40,014 bases of DNA from the NCBI GenBank assembly GCA_947259305.1, contig CAMYML010000004.1:1-40014 (forward strand). The letters run 5' to 3'. Made by a program: the position numbers and the translations under genes. Below are positions 8,078 through 15,798 of this stretch, in pieces. The stretch is from an uncultured Gammaproteobacteria bacterium. Lineage in GTDB: Bacteria > Pseudomonadota > Gammaproteobacteria > GCA-001735895. The notes beneath the pieces were generated by a model. That model was not told the DNA's origin and made no database searches. It saw only the letters and a program-made list of their open reading frames with translations. Each line of letters begins with the position of its first letter. The first letter of the stretch is position 1.

Positions 8078-10624
8078 CTACTGCGCCTCCGTCGCGGCGG
8101 GCGTCTTTGCCCGCAACGAGAGCAGCAATTCCTGCGCGCGGTAAAAATTGGGCGCGATCTCGAGAGCATATAATATCTGCTCGCGGGCGGAAGATCGATC
8201 ACCCGCGCGTTCGTAGGCAAAGGCCAGCTGGTAGTGCGCTTCCGCCTTGTCCACCGGGTCGAGCGCGAGCAGGGCGCGGCGCTCGCGCGCAACCCGCTCC
8301 CAGTTATCCAGAATAGTATGCTGGCCGGCCAGATCCTGGTGCAGGTCGAGATCGTAGGGGTAGATATAAATCGCGCCTTCCAGCGCCTCTGCGGCGGCGG
8401 CGTGAGCGCCACGTTTCACGCGTAGTTTCGCCAGCTCGAGTTGCGCCGGATAGTGTTCGGCGTTGATCGCAATCAATTGTTCGAGCTGCGTTTCCGCCTG
8501 CGGATATTGCTCCTGTTGCAGGTAGAGCTGAGCCAATAGCCAGTAGCTGCTATCTTCGCCCGCGTATTCCGGGAACAGTTGTTGTGCCCTTTGCAGAAAC
8601 AGTTCGGCCAGCTCCAGGTTTTCCTGTTCATACAGCAATTGCCCGAGTTTGAGTTGATCGAAATACTTGTCGGGCAGCGCGGTTTCGGCTGTCACCTGGC
8701 CCGCAGGGTCCACTGATTCGGTTTGTTGACCAGGTTCCATGTCCTTGCTCAGTGCCTTGAGCGCGGTGGCGTAGCGGGTTTTCAGATAATCGTCGAACGC
8801 GGCGTCGAGCGCGGCGCCGTCGAGCTGCAGCTGCTGCAGTAACACGGCATCGGGGTTTTTGCTGTCCCGATAGGCGTTCAGGCTTGCCCGGATCACGTCG
8901 AAGCCCCAGCGTTGTTCGATGAACTCGAATACCAGCGAAGCCTGGAAGTAGGAATGGATCACCTGTTCCGGGTAGGAGGGTCGAACGAATCCATTGTTCA
9001 ACTGGCTGACCGGCAATAATCGGCCGTCGAGATAGGCGAGTAGAAAATCCGGGGTGATATCGCCGCCCCAGCCCGGGCGGGCAATACGTTCCTCGTAGAC
9101 CGCAAGCCCCTCGGAGAACCAGCGCGGCACGCGGTTTGCGGTCATCGACAAGTGGAACACGTGGGCCAGCTCATGCCATAACGTGGAGCCCCAGTTGAAC
9201 TCGCTGCGCGCGCGCGCCGCGGGCGAGTCCATCGCCACCACCGGCCCGAAGCAGACACCCAGCAGCCCGACGCCGGCCAGTCCGACCGAGCGAACCGAGA
9301 AATCGGCGTGATCCGGGTATAGCTCGACGCGAATCGGCTCGTCGGGTTGGTGCCGGTAACGCGCCTCGAGATGCTGGTAAGCCTGCGCCGCGAGATCGTG
9401 AATATACTCGCCGAGTAACGCATTCTCCTGGCCGTGCAGGACGACGCGGAATCTACCCCGGTCGATCTGCACGTAGTCTTTGAAGCTGTCCGCGAGCTGT
9501 AGCGTATTCTTGATCCAGACGTTATAAGGATCGCCGGCGAAGGAGCGCTCCAGGTTTTCCCGCCCGGCCTCGATCTGCCCCAGGCGCATTTGATTCATGC
9601 CCAGCAGGCCAAAGCCGCGCCATGATAGCGCATCCAGCTGCAGCGCACGCCGGGCAAAGTTTTCGGCATCCTGGTAAAGCCTGTTTTGCGCCGCCAGGTC
9701 CGCCAGCGTGGTATAGAATTCGGCATACCGCGGATTCAGCGCCATGACCTGTGCTTCGATTGCTGCGAAGCGATCCGTGTTGCGCTCAAGATGGTTGACC
9801 ACGGCGAGCATGGTCAGGGCTTCCAGCGACACCGGGTTGACCTCGAGCGCGAGCTCCGCCTCGTGCCGGGCGTCGCTAAATTGCTCCAGCTCGATAAACA
9901 GGCGCGCCATGAAGACGCGCGTGGGCACCAGGTTGGGGTTGATGGACAATGCCTGCAGCGCCGTCGTCACCGCCTCTGACGAATAATCGAAGTGCTGGCT
10001 GCGCGCCAGGCCGAGCAGGGCGCGCGGATGTTTTTCGTCGATTGCGAGCATCTCTTTGAACAGCGCCGATGCCTCCTGGTTATTGTATTTTTCCAGCAGC
10101 AACTCACCCAGCGCAATGCCCGCATCGAGGTAGGAGGGATCTTTGCGGCTTGCCTGATCGAATAGCTGTACCGCGTCCTTGAACAGCTGCGGATCGGAGC
10201 GACCCAGGTGACGCGTGGCGCTGGCAATCGCAAACAGGTCGCGCGCGCTTAACGAGGATTCGGATTGGTAGGCCTGCCGAATATCGCGCCACAGGGTTTC
10301 GGCCGGTTGCCATGCGCCCCGTTGCCGATGAGTTTCGGCGAGATTGAGTTTTGCCATTAGGCGCGCGGGACCGGGCAGCTCGAGCGCCTGCCGGAAGCGC
10401 ATGGCCGCGGCGTCCAGGTCCCCTGTTTCGAGTCGAAGTTCGCCTAGCTGGTTCAGCAGCAGGCTGTTGTTCGGCTCCGCGTCCAGTTCGCTTTGTACGT
10501 GTTCGATCGCGGCCGGGTAATCGCCGGCAAGGCGCAGAGCCTGAATCTGTTCCAGCCGCGGGTCGGTGGCGGCGTAACCGAGTTGCGTCAAGCCAAGCAG
10601 CAGCAGTGCGTAGAGTTTTTTCAC
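8078..10624 (-). CDS. secreted TPR protein with HExxH (gluzincin-like) peptidase domain
   Basis: The 848-residue protein begins with a signal peptide (KKLYALLLLGLTQLGYA). An N-terminal half of tetratricopeptide-type helical repeats follows, with motifs such as ALxxxPxN and LGxxxLExxxxxxA. The centre carries a zinc-peptidase motif HELAH (484-488), with a downstream Glu in WFSEGLAVYEE (E505) fitting the third ligand of gluzincins (peptidase MA-like). More TPRs fill the C-terminus. The start codon is GTG and abuts the stop codon of the caspase-like gene (TAG|GTG). An AGGGAGG Shine-Dalgarno four bases before it supports this start and coupled translation. It probably acts in the periplasm; substrate unknown. 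Confidence 0.9.
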   Translation of the reverse strand: MKKLYALLLLGLTQLGYAATDPRLEQIQALRLAGDYPAAIEHVQSELDAEPNNSLLLNQLGELRLETGDLDAAAMRFRQALELPGPARLMAKLNLAETHRQRGAWQPAETLWRDIRQAYQSESSLSARDLFAIASATRHLGRSDPQLFKDAVQLFDQASRKDPSYLDAGIALGELLLEKYNNQEASALFKEMLAIDEKHPRALLGLARSQHFDYSSEAVTTALQALSINPNLVPTRVFMARLFIELEQFSDARHEAELALEVNPVSLEALTMLAVVNHLERNTDRFAAIEAQVMALNPRYAEFYTTLADLAAQNRLYQDAENFARRALQLDALSWRGFGLLGMNQMRLGQIEAGRENLERSFAGDPYNVWIKNTLQLADSFKDYVQIDRGRFRVVLHGQENALLGEYIHDLAAQAYQHLEARYRHQPDEPIRVELYPDHADFSVRSVGLAGVGLLGVCFGPVVAMDSPAARARSEFNWGSTLWHELAHVFHLSMTANRVPRWFSEGLAVYEERIARPGWGGDITPDFLLAYLDGRLLPVSQLNNGFVRPSYPEQVIHSYFQASLVFEFIEQRWGFDVIRASLNAYRDSKNPDAVLLQQLQLDGAALDAAFDDYLKTRYATALKALSKDMEPGQQTESVDPAGQVTAETALPDKYFDQLKLGQLLYEQENLELAELFLQRAQQLFPEYAGEDSSYWLLAQLYLQQEQYPQAETQLEQLIAINAEHYPAQLELAKLRVKRGAHAAAAEALEGAIYIYPYDLDLHQDLAGQHTILDNWERVARERRALLALDPVDKAEAHYQLAFAYERAGDRSSAREQILYALEIAPNFYRAQELLLSLRAKTPAATEAQ

Positions 10625-11599
10625 CTAACCTCCCTGTGCCCTGATTTCCCGGCTCAGCAGGGCGAGATCGACCAGTAATCCTTCGAGCCGGGTGTAGTAG
10701 TCGACCCGTGGCAGGCTTTCACGCTGCCGCTTTAGCTCGCTGATCGACTGCTCGAGATCCTGTTTGCGTCGCATCCTCTCGACTAATTGCGCGGATGCGC
10801 CAAGCTCCAGGGACGGCGGCTGCTGCAGGTAAACGCGGTTTGCCAGGGCGCCGTCAGGCTCGAACTCGCCTGGCGCCAGGCTGCCTTCGCCATCGCCGTT
10901 ATCGTCCAGCAGGGCGTGCTCGGTCAGCAGCTGTTTTTCATTGTCGAAGGCGCGCCGGGTCTCGCGGCGCGCGAAGGCGAAGGCTTCCAGCATCGATACC
11001 CGCTCGTCCTTGTCCGTGTCCGCGCCGGATTCGGCAAAGGCGGCAACGAAATAATCGCCGAAGAGGGTTGCGTGGTACTCGCGGCCGCTCGATGTCGCGG
11101 TAATGACGACCCGGTTATGCGCGGAGAGCGCCTTGATGAACGGGCCGCTGGCGGAGGCCGTGTTGACGATGACGACCAGCTGGTTTGCCAGCCCGTCCAG
11201 CGCCGCGGCGAGTTCCGTGGCGGAGATGTCGGGGCCTGGCAGGTTGAAGGCCGCGTCGTCGCCGCGGGGATTACCGTGGCCAATCAGGACCACGAAAACG
11301 CGGTCGTCGACCTGCGCCCTGGCGCCGATCTCCCGCAGCGCCTGCAGGATCGTCGGCTTGTCCGAGATCCGGTGTTGCGTGGGGCTATCCGGCATCGGGG
11401 TCTCGGTTAGCAAGATGATATTGTTTTTATCGACGCCGACCTCGATGGCAGATTCATACAGGCGCGTCGATCTGTCTGCAAAAAGCTCGCGATAGTCGTC
11501 GATCCCGCCGATCCCGCCGATAATCAGCAGGTAGTTTTGGGTCGCCTGCGCGCACGGCGTCGCGCACAGCAAGAGCAGCAGGATAGTGCGTAATTTCAT
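10625..11599 (-). CDS. secreted caspase-fold (peptidase C13-like) protein lacking the catalytic Cys
   Basis: I chose the ATG at 11599. It gives a signal peptide (KLRTILLLLLCATPCAQA), overlaps the upstream stop as ATGA, and has GGAG upstream; the frame itself extends to 11680 without a better start. The 324-residue product has the alternating strand/helix pattern of the caspase/legumain fold. The catalytic His motif is LIGHGN (His108). The next strand is VVIVNTASASGPF, where active relatives have (D/N)AC(x)SG. The Cys position is therefore Ser149. DTDKDERVSMLEAF near residue 194 is the calcium-loop-like segment common in bacterial caspase-like proteins, and another Asp-rich stretch DDNGDGEG follows. 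It may be a pseudopeptidase, a Ser variant or a binding scaffold. A hydrophilic coiled C-terminus closes the protein. Confidence 0.82.
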   Translation of the reverse strand: MKLRTILLLLLCATPCAQATQNYLLIIGGIGGIDDYRELFADRSTRLYESAIEVGVDKNNIILLTETPMPDSPTQHRISDKPTILQALREIGARAQVDDRVFVVLIGHGNPRGDDAAFNLPGPDISATELAAALDGLANQLVVIVNTASASGPFIKALSAHNRVVITATSSGREYHATLFGDYFVAAFAESGADTDKDERVSMLEAFAFARRETRRAFDNEKQLLTEHALLDDNGDGEGSLAPGEFEPDGALANRVYLQQPPSLELGASAQLVERMRRKQDLEQSISELKRQRESLPRVDYYTRLEGLLVDLALLSREIRAQGG

Positions 11600-13860
11600 G
11601 CCAGGCTCCGCCAGCGCCGGTATCCCCACTCCGCGCACAACAGGGCGACGAGCAACAGAAACAGGATCGGCATATCCCATAGCTCGAGGCGCAGCAGCCT
11701 GCGCGACCCACGCGAATTGCTATCCAGGGCAGCGACCAGCTGGTCCACCTCTTGCGCTCTGAAAAAGCTGCCGCTGGATTCGTCCGCGATCCGGCGCAAT
11801 AGTTTTTCGTTCATCTCCGAAGCAAAGTATTCATCACCTGCACGGGTTACCAGGAAACGGGTTTCGCCGCTGCGGGTCACTTGCCCGCTTGCATCGAGTT
11901 CGACCTGAGCCAGGTAATCCCCGGGTTCTGCAACCGCTAAATTCCCTTCGTAGACGCCTGGCAGGGAAGGGTGGGGTTGCAGGGGTATCGCCTGTTCGCT
12001 GCCGTCCAGCGCGGTCAGCACCGCACGCACCTGCGCCTCGCGCTGCGCGCTAAAATCAGCTTTCAATACTTCGCTGCGTAGTTTGATCACACCCCCGACA
12101 TGGATTTTCTGGGCCGACAGTTCCAGGTTCAAACGCCGCGGCACGCTTTCGACCAGCCAGCGCAGCAGTTGCCGCCACAACAGTTCATGGGTCTGATCTT
12201 CGAGGTCGATCTCGTGATGCATTTGCCACAACCAGGAATTCTGTACCGGGAACGCGACGACCTTGCCGCGGCCGTAGCGATGCCAGGCCATGGCCACGTA
12301 GGGGTCGTCCCGGTCGTTTGCCGGGCTGCTTAACAGCAGCGTCGCGCCGGGTTTTATTCGCCGGATCGGATTGACCATGGTCAACGGCGGCAGGGTCAGC
12401 CAGCGGGCGATCGATTTTTCGCTGCTGTCATCGAGTATCAGGGCCGGGTGGACCCAGGCTGCGGCGGTTGGCTGAATCTTGATCCGACGGTTGAATTCGG
12501 GTTGGGCCCGATCCGGCATGATCACCGGCGATATGCCGTGCAGCACGGAATCGCGATACCCCCCCTCGGTGAAAGCGTGACGGCCGCCCAGCATCAGCAG
12601 GCCGCCCCCGCGCTCGCTGACAAACTCGACGATCATGTCCTGTTGCTCGCGACTCAGTAATGAATTTTCGACACTGCCCAGTATGATGGCGTCGTAGGCA
12701 AATAGTTCGTCGCGGGTGATCGGAAAGCCGTTACGCAGCTCTTCCGAGGATTCGATACCGACCCGGTAATATTTCGCGTCGGCGGTTCTGATCAAACCCG
12801 TGACAGCCAGGTTCTCGTCATCGGCCACCGCGCGCCGGATGAACTTCAACTCGAAACGCGGCTCGCCTTCGTAATACAGGATTCGTATTTTACGGTTATC
12901 CACCGTCAGCATGGCCTGGCGGCTGTTGTTGGCGACGATTTGCTCGTCAGCCATGGCGCCGAGGTGAAACTCGAGTTGGCGCGGACCGGTATCTTCGATA
13001 GCGAGCGGTATCCGGATCGACTGCATCCCCGGTTTGAGGCGGAGTTGCTGCTTGTGCAGGATTCGGCTGTTGTCCTCGATCAGCAATTCAACCGGCAAGC
13101 CGTCGTAACCCTGCTGCTTTATCGTAACATCCGCCATCACCCGGCTGCCGTTCAGTACTTCGTCGGGCAGCCTGATCTGGCTGATTTCGATATCGCGCGC
13201 GTAGCGGCTCTCGCCCAGGCCGATGCTGTATACTGGAATCCGCGCCGACCTCAGGGATAACAGCAGCTTATCCAGCGGCTCGGCCGGCTGCAGGGCGCCG
13301 TCGCTGATCACCACCAGGCCGGCCAGCGGTTCACCCTGCAGGGTCGCCTGTGCGAAGCTTAGCGCCTGGATTAAATCGCTGTCGCCGTCGCTAAAATCGA
13401 GTGCGTCGATGTCGGCGATCGCTTCTGTTGCGGCGCCGAATTTAAACAGGCGCAGGTCGAAGCTCTGCTGTAGCGCGCGCAGCAGGTTGCCGGATTCGGC
13501 ATCGAGTTGCTGCCTGATAAAATCGCCGCGCGTGCCCAGCACCGGGTCCGCCAATCCCATGCTGATCGAATTATCGAGCAAAACGCCGACCACGCCGGGT
13601 TGCGGCATCTGCGCCGTGACTTCGAGCAGCGGCCGCGACAGACTGAAGATAATCACTGCAAGGGCCAGGCCGCGTAGCAACGCGATTATCATCCGATCCC
13701 CGCCGCGCGTGCGCCCCTGCAGTTTGAAGTAACCCAGCACTATGAAGGCGAGCGGAGCGATTACCAGTGGCAGTAGCGCCAGCTGCCACCAGGACAGGAG
13801 CGATACGAACCTGCCCTCGGCAAAATACTCGGCGGGGAATTTGAACAGGAATTCGAACAT
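11596..13860 (-). CDS. vWA and GATase1-like membrane protein
   Basis: The 754-residue protein has two N-terminal membrane helices (about 21-45 and 57-75) and a vWA domain with MIDAS motif DNSIS (96-100) followed by VVISDGA. A Rossmann-like GATase1-like region follows (GSVENSLLSREQQDMIVEF, then GGGLLMLGG). A C-terminal membrane helix ends at about residue 748 (PILFLLLVALLCAEWGY). The GATase1-like region lacks the nucleophilic Cys, as is usual in this family. Homologues sit beside MoxR/DUF58/BatA genes and are thought to be membrane-anchored vWA partners of the ATPase. The gene starts 25 bp after the DUF4159 gene and overlaps the caspase-like gene by 4 bp (ATGA). Confidence 0.9.
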   Translation of the reverse strand: MFEFLFKFPAEYFAEGRFVSLLSWWQLALLPLVIAPLAFIVLGYFKLQGRTRGGDRMIIALLRGLALAVIIFSLSRPLLEVTAQMPQPGVVGVLLDNSISMGLADPVLGTRGDFIRQQLDAESGNLLRALQQSFDLRLFKFGAATEAIADIDALDFSDGDSDLIQALSFAQATLQGEPLAGLVVISDGALQPAEPLDKLLLSLRSARIPVYSIGLGESRYARDIEISQIRLPDEVLNGSRVMADVTIKQQGYDGLPVELLIEDNSRILHKQQLRLKPGMQSIRIPLAIEDTGPRQLEFHLGAMADEQIVANNSRQAMLTVDNRKIRILYYEGEPRFELKFIRRAVADDENLAVTGLIRTADAKYYRVGIESSEELRNGFPITRDELFAYDAIILGSVENSLLSREQQDMIVEFVSERGGGLLMLGGRHAFTEGGYRDSVLHGISPVIMPDRAQPEFNRRIKIQPTAAAWVHPALILDDSSEKSIARWLTLPPLTMVNPIRRIKPGATLLLSSPANDRDDPYVAMAWHRYGRGKVVAFPVQNSWLWQMHHEIDLEDQTHELLWRQLLRWLVESVPRRLNLELSAQKIHVGGVIKLRSEVLKADFSAQREAQVRAVLTALDGSEQAIPLQPHPSLPGVYEGNLAVAEPGDYLAQVELDASGQVTRSGETRFLVTRAGDEYFASEMNEKLLRRIADESSGSFFRAQEVDQLVAALDSNSRGSRRLLRLELWDMPILFLLLVALLCAEWGYRRWRSLA

Positions 13861-13885
13861 GCTTCAGTTTAGCCCCGGGATGGCG

Positions 13886-14686
13886 CTAGTGGGTCATGCC
13901 GTAGATGACGAAATTGATTCCGATTTCGAAGGCATAGGTCGAAAATTTGAGTGGATAGTTTGGATCGTCCGCCCATTCCCAGGCGTCCCCGAGGTCGGTA
14001 TTCCAGTTGATCAACACCATCAGGCGGCCGTCGTCGTCGAAGATACCGCGCACGTGGGGCACGATGCCGTCGTATTCATGGGTCGGCCCGCCGTGCTGCG
14101 CGGCCCAGCCCTGGCGCAGGTTAGGCACCTGTATGACGCGATCGATGTTATAAAAGACATGAAATACGGGGTGTTCCGGCGGCACCTCGACTATCGCGCG
14201 ATCGGGGAAGACCATTTGCATCTGCGACAGAAACTGATCCCAGGCCCAGCTGCCCCAGAAATCGTCGAAGACCAGGAAACCGCCGGCCAGCAGGTAATTC
14301 CGCAGCGCCAGCACCTCCGCCTCGGTCAGCGACATCGAACCGACTTCGACCGCGTATAACAGCGGAAAGTGACGCAGCAAGGGATCGGTCAACTCGATTG
14401 CATTGTCGGACCCGTAGGCGTCGATAACGCTAAGCCGTTTCAGCGCCACCAGGAACTGGTGATCCGCTTTAGGATAATCGACTGCCCAGCGCCCGCCTTC
14501 GTCGTAGTCGTCGAACTCCCCGCTATAAATGCCGCGGGTAAAATAAAACTCATGCGCGTTGCCGGGAGGGGTGTCAGGGGCGCTGGAGATTTGCGCCTGA
14601 TCGTCATGCTGGAGCGACTGGGCGGTCGCGAGCGCAGGTAACAGGCCTGCAATCAGTAAAAGAAAAAACGGTTTTACCTGGTTCAT
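13886..14686 (-). CDS. secreted DUF4159 protein
   Basis: The 266-residue product has a signal peptide (NQVKPFFLLLIAGLLPALATA) and the DUF4159 features: an N-terminal FYFTRGIYSGEFDDY segment, then YPKADHQFLVALKRL, a GATase1-like core with LLYAVEVG and LRNYLLAGGFLVFDDFWG, and a C-terminal INWNTDLGDAWEW motif. DUF4159 is a Rossmann-like domain of unknown function. It is frequently fused to or encoded next to vWA/GATase1-like proteins in MoxR clusters, which agrees with its position directly before the vWA gene. The mature protein is probably periplasmic. The Shine-Dalgarno is weak. Confidence 0.88.
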   Translation of the reverse strand: MNQVKPFFLLLIAGLLPALATAQSLQHDDQAQISSAPDTPPGNAHEFYFTRGIYSGEFDDYDEGGRWAVDYPKADHQFLVALKRLSVIDAYGSDNAIELTDPLLRHFPLLYAVEVGSMSLTEAEVLALRNYLLAGGFLVFDDFWGSWAWDQFLSQMQMVFPDRAIVEVPPEHPVFHVFYNIDRVIQVPNLRQGWAAQHGGPTHEYDGIVPHVRGIFDDDGRLMVLINWNTDLGDAWEWADDPNYPLKFSTYAFEIGINFVIYGMTH

Positions 14687-14744
14687 AGTTCTGCCGTCGA
14701 TTCCTTGCCGTCCTGTTGCGGGCGCGCCATGAATACGGGCGCGC

Positions 14745-15284
14745 CTACTCTGGGGTCAGCACGATATCGAAGCGTCCAAAGAGAATGGTTTCCCCCTTCA
14801 CGGTAGACTCTTCCAGAAATATCGCGGTGCCGCTTTCGTAGTGTTCGTCCAGGTTTGGATCGCCCTTGAACAAGATGCTGGTATCGAAGTACGCGAAACC
14901 ATCCTGGTATACCGAAAGATGAACGTGCTTGGCGCCCATATAATTACCGGGTACCACCGATCCGAATTGATAGCGCCCCCTGGCGTCGGTTTCCAGGGTA
15001 GTCCGATAGTTTTCGGTATAATCGCCTTCACCGTTTGCCTGCCGCAGGGATATGCGAACGCCGCCGAGCGGGGTGCCGTCGATACTGGTCACCCGACCGC
15101 GGATATTCATACGCTCGCCCGCATCCCCGGGTTGCCACAGGTCGATCAGTTTCGATTTATTTTCCGTGTCGGCTGCCGTGCCATCAGCCTGGGCAATGAT
15201 TATACCTGCAGCGAAAACAGCATTGGAAATCAGCAGGCCTGTAACCGCCAGGAATACCGCAAACCTAAATTCGTGTTTGAACAT
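14745..15284 (-). CDS. secreted intradiol ring-cleavage dioxygenase-like protein
   Basis: The 179-residue product has a signal peptide (about residues 1-26) and a beta-sandwich resembling the beta subunit of protocatechuate 3,4-dioxygenase. Matching landmarks are RQANGEGDY, GRYQFGSVVPGNY, KHVHLSV, ILFKGDP and the final RFDIVL. By this alignment all four non-haem iron ligands are present: Tyr89, Tyr115, His120 and His122. The protein is shorter than true subunits, and the loop between the second Tyr and the His pair is reduced. Related secreted proteins are known, but their substrates often are not. It is the first gene of the minus-strand cluster, and GAGG lies seven bases before the ATG. Whether it oxidises a catechol or serves as a structural domain cannot be told. 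Confidence 0.8.
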   Translation of the reverse strand: MFKHEFRFAVFLAVTGLLISNAVFAAGIIIAQADGTAADTENKSKLIDLWQPGDAGERMNIRGRVTSIDGTPLGGVRISLRQANGEGDYTENYRTTLETDARGRYQFGSVVPGNYMGAKHVHLSVYQDGFAYFDTSILFKGDPNLDEHYESGTAIFLEESTVKGETILFGRFDIVLTPE

Positions 15285-15322
15285 TTCAGGTCCTCGCCAG
15301 AGTAATGGAATCCAGAAAACAT

Positions 15323-15351
15323 ATACTATTTATCCTGACCGGATAAAGCAA
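15323..15351 (-). promoter_or_regulatory. candidate sigma-70 promoter with inverted-repeat operator
   Basis: On the minus strand, TTGCTT (15346-15351) and TAGTAT (15323-15328) are separated by exactly 17 bp and lie about 40 bp upstream of the dioxygenase-like gene. The spacer contains the inverted repeat TATCC-N5-GGATA (15331-15345), which would place a regulator between -35 and -10. If real, it could drive the whole cluster down to position 590. The hexamers are only partial matches (3/6 and 4/6). Confidence 0.4.
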
Positions 15352-15672
15352 TGCAAGGCAATTTACGCCATTTGCGGGCAGTATTTCCCAGTCGATCGAG
15401 CAGTTACTGTTAGCGGTTTTTCCCAATTCGAGGCCCTGGCGCCGCGATCGAGCTGACTCGGCTATTGTTTATTGGGGCAGATTTACACCGCTTGTTTCGG
15501 CTGGTTTGCCAAACAATCGGTTCGGCGCCGGAATGGTCAGGGGCCTGTCGAAGGCCTTCCCGTCATTGGCGACGCTCGTGCGCTCCGCTTACGATCAGGC
15601 AATGCGGCACATGCATAACTACATGCAAGAGAGCGAGGAATTCCACCAGGACCTGGAGGGCATGGTAGAGAT

Positions 15673-15726
15673 TCACTGCAAGCCCAGAAGCTGCTGGCTG
15701 GTGGTTTCAATCGAACGTTTCTCCAT
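15673..15726 (-). CDS. possible 17-residue small ORF or truncated gene start
   Basis: AGGAGG stands six bases before an ATG at 15726, the clearest ribosome binding site in this gap. The ORF encodes MEKRSIETTSQQLLGLQ and then TGA. It lies downstream of the REC-PAS-GGDEF-EAL gene on the same strand. It could be a real small protein, or the 5' end of a gene whose remainder has been lost, since the following sequence gives no sensible continuation in any minus frame. Confidence 0.3.
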   Translation of the reverse strand: MEKRSIETTSQQLLGLQ

Positions 15727-15798
15727 TACGAACCTCCTGGTTTCCAATTCTTGTGCTGATTCTCCTGCCAATATTTCATCGGCATACCGACTAATCCT

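Larger units (their letters stand above)
15285..15798. other. 514-bp gap between transcription units
   Basis: This stretch separates the MoxR cluster from the signalling pair. It holds the candidate promoter at 15323-15351. It also holds a plus-strand frame open from about 15347 to 15904 without a convincing start (ATG at 15533, no Shine-Dalgarno, running into the 3' end of the GGDEF-EAL gene), with a protein-like segment MRHMHNYMQESEEFHQDL. The only other feature is a 17-codon minus-strand ORF with a strong ribosome binding site. The plus frame may be a gene remnant or chance. I see no recognisable family. Confidence 0.5.

Noticed and set aside
11600-11680. Upstream extension of the caspase-like gene
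   Set aside because: It would overlap the vWA gene by 85 bp and bury the signal peptide; the ATG at 11599 has GGAG and the ATGA overlap.
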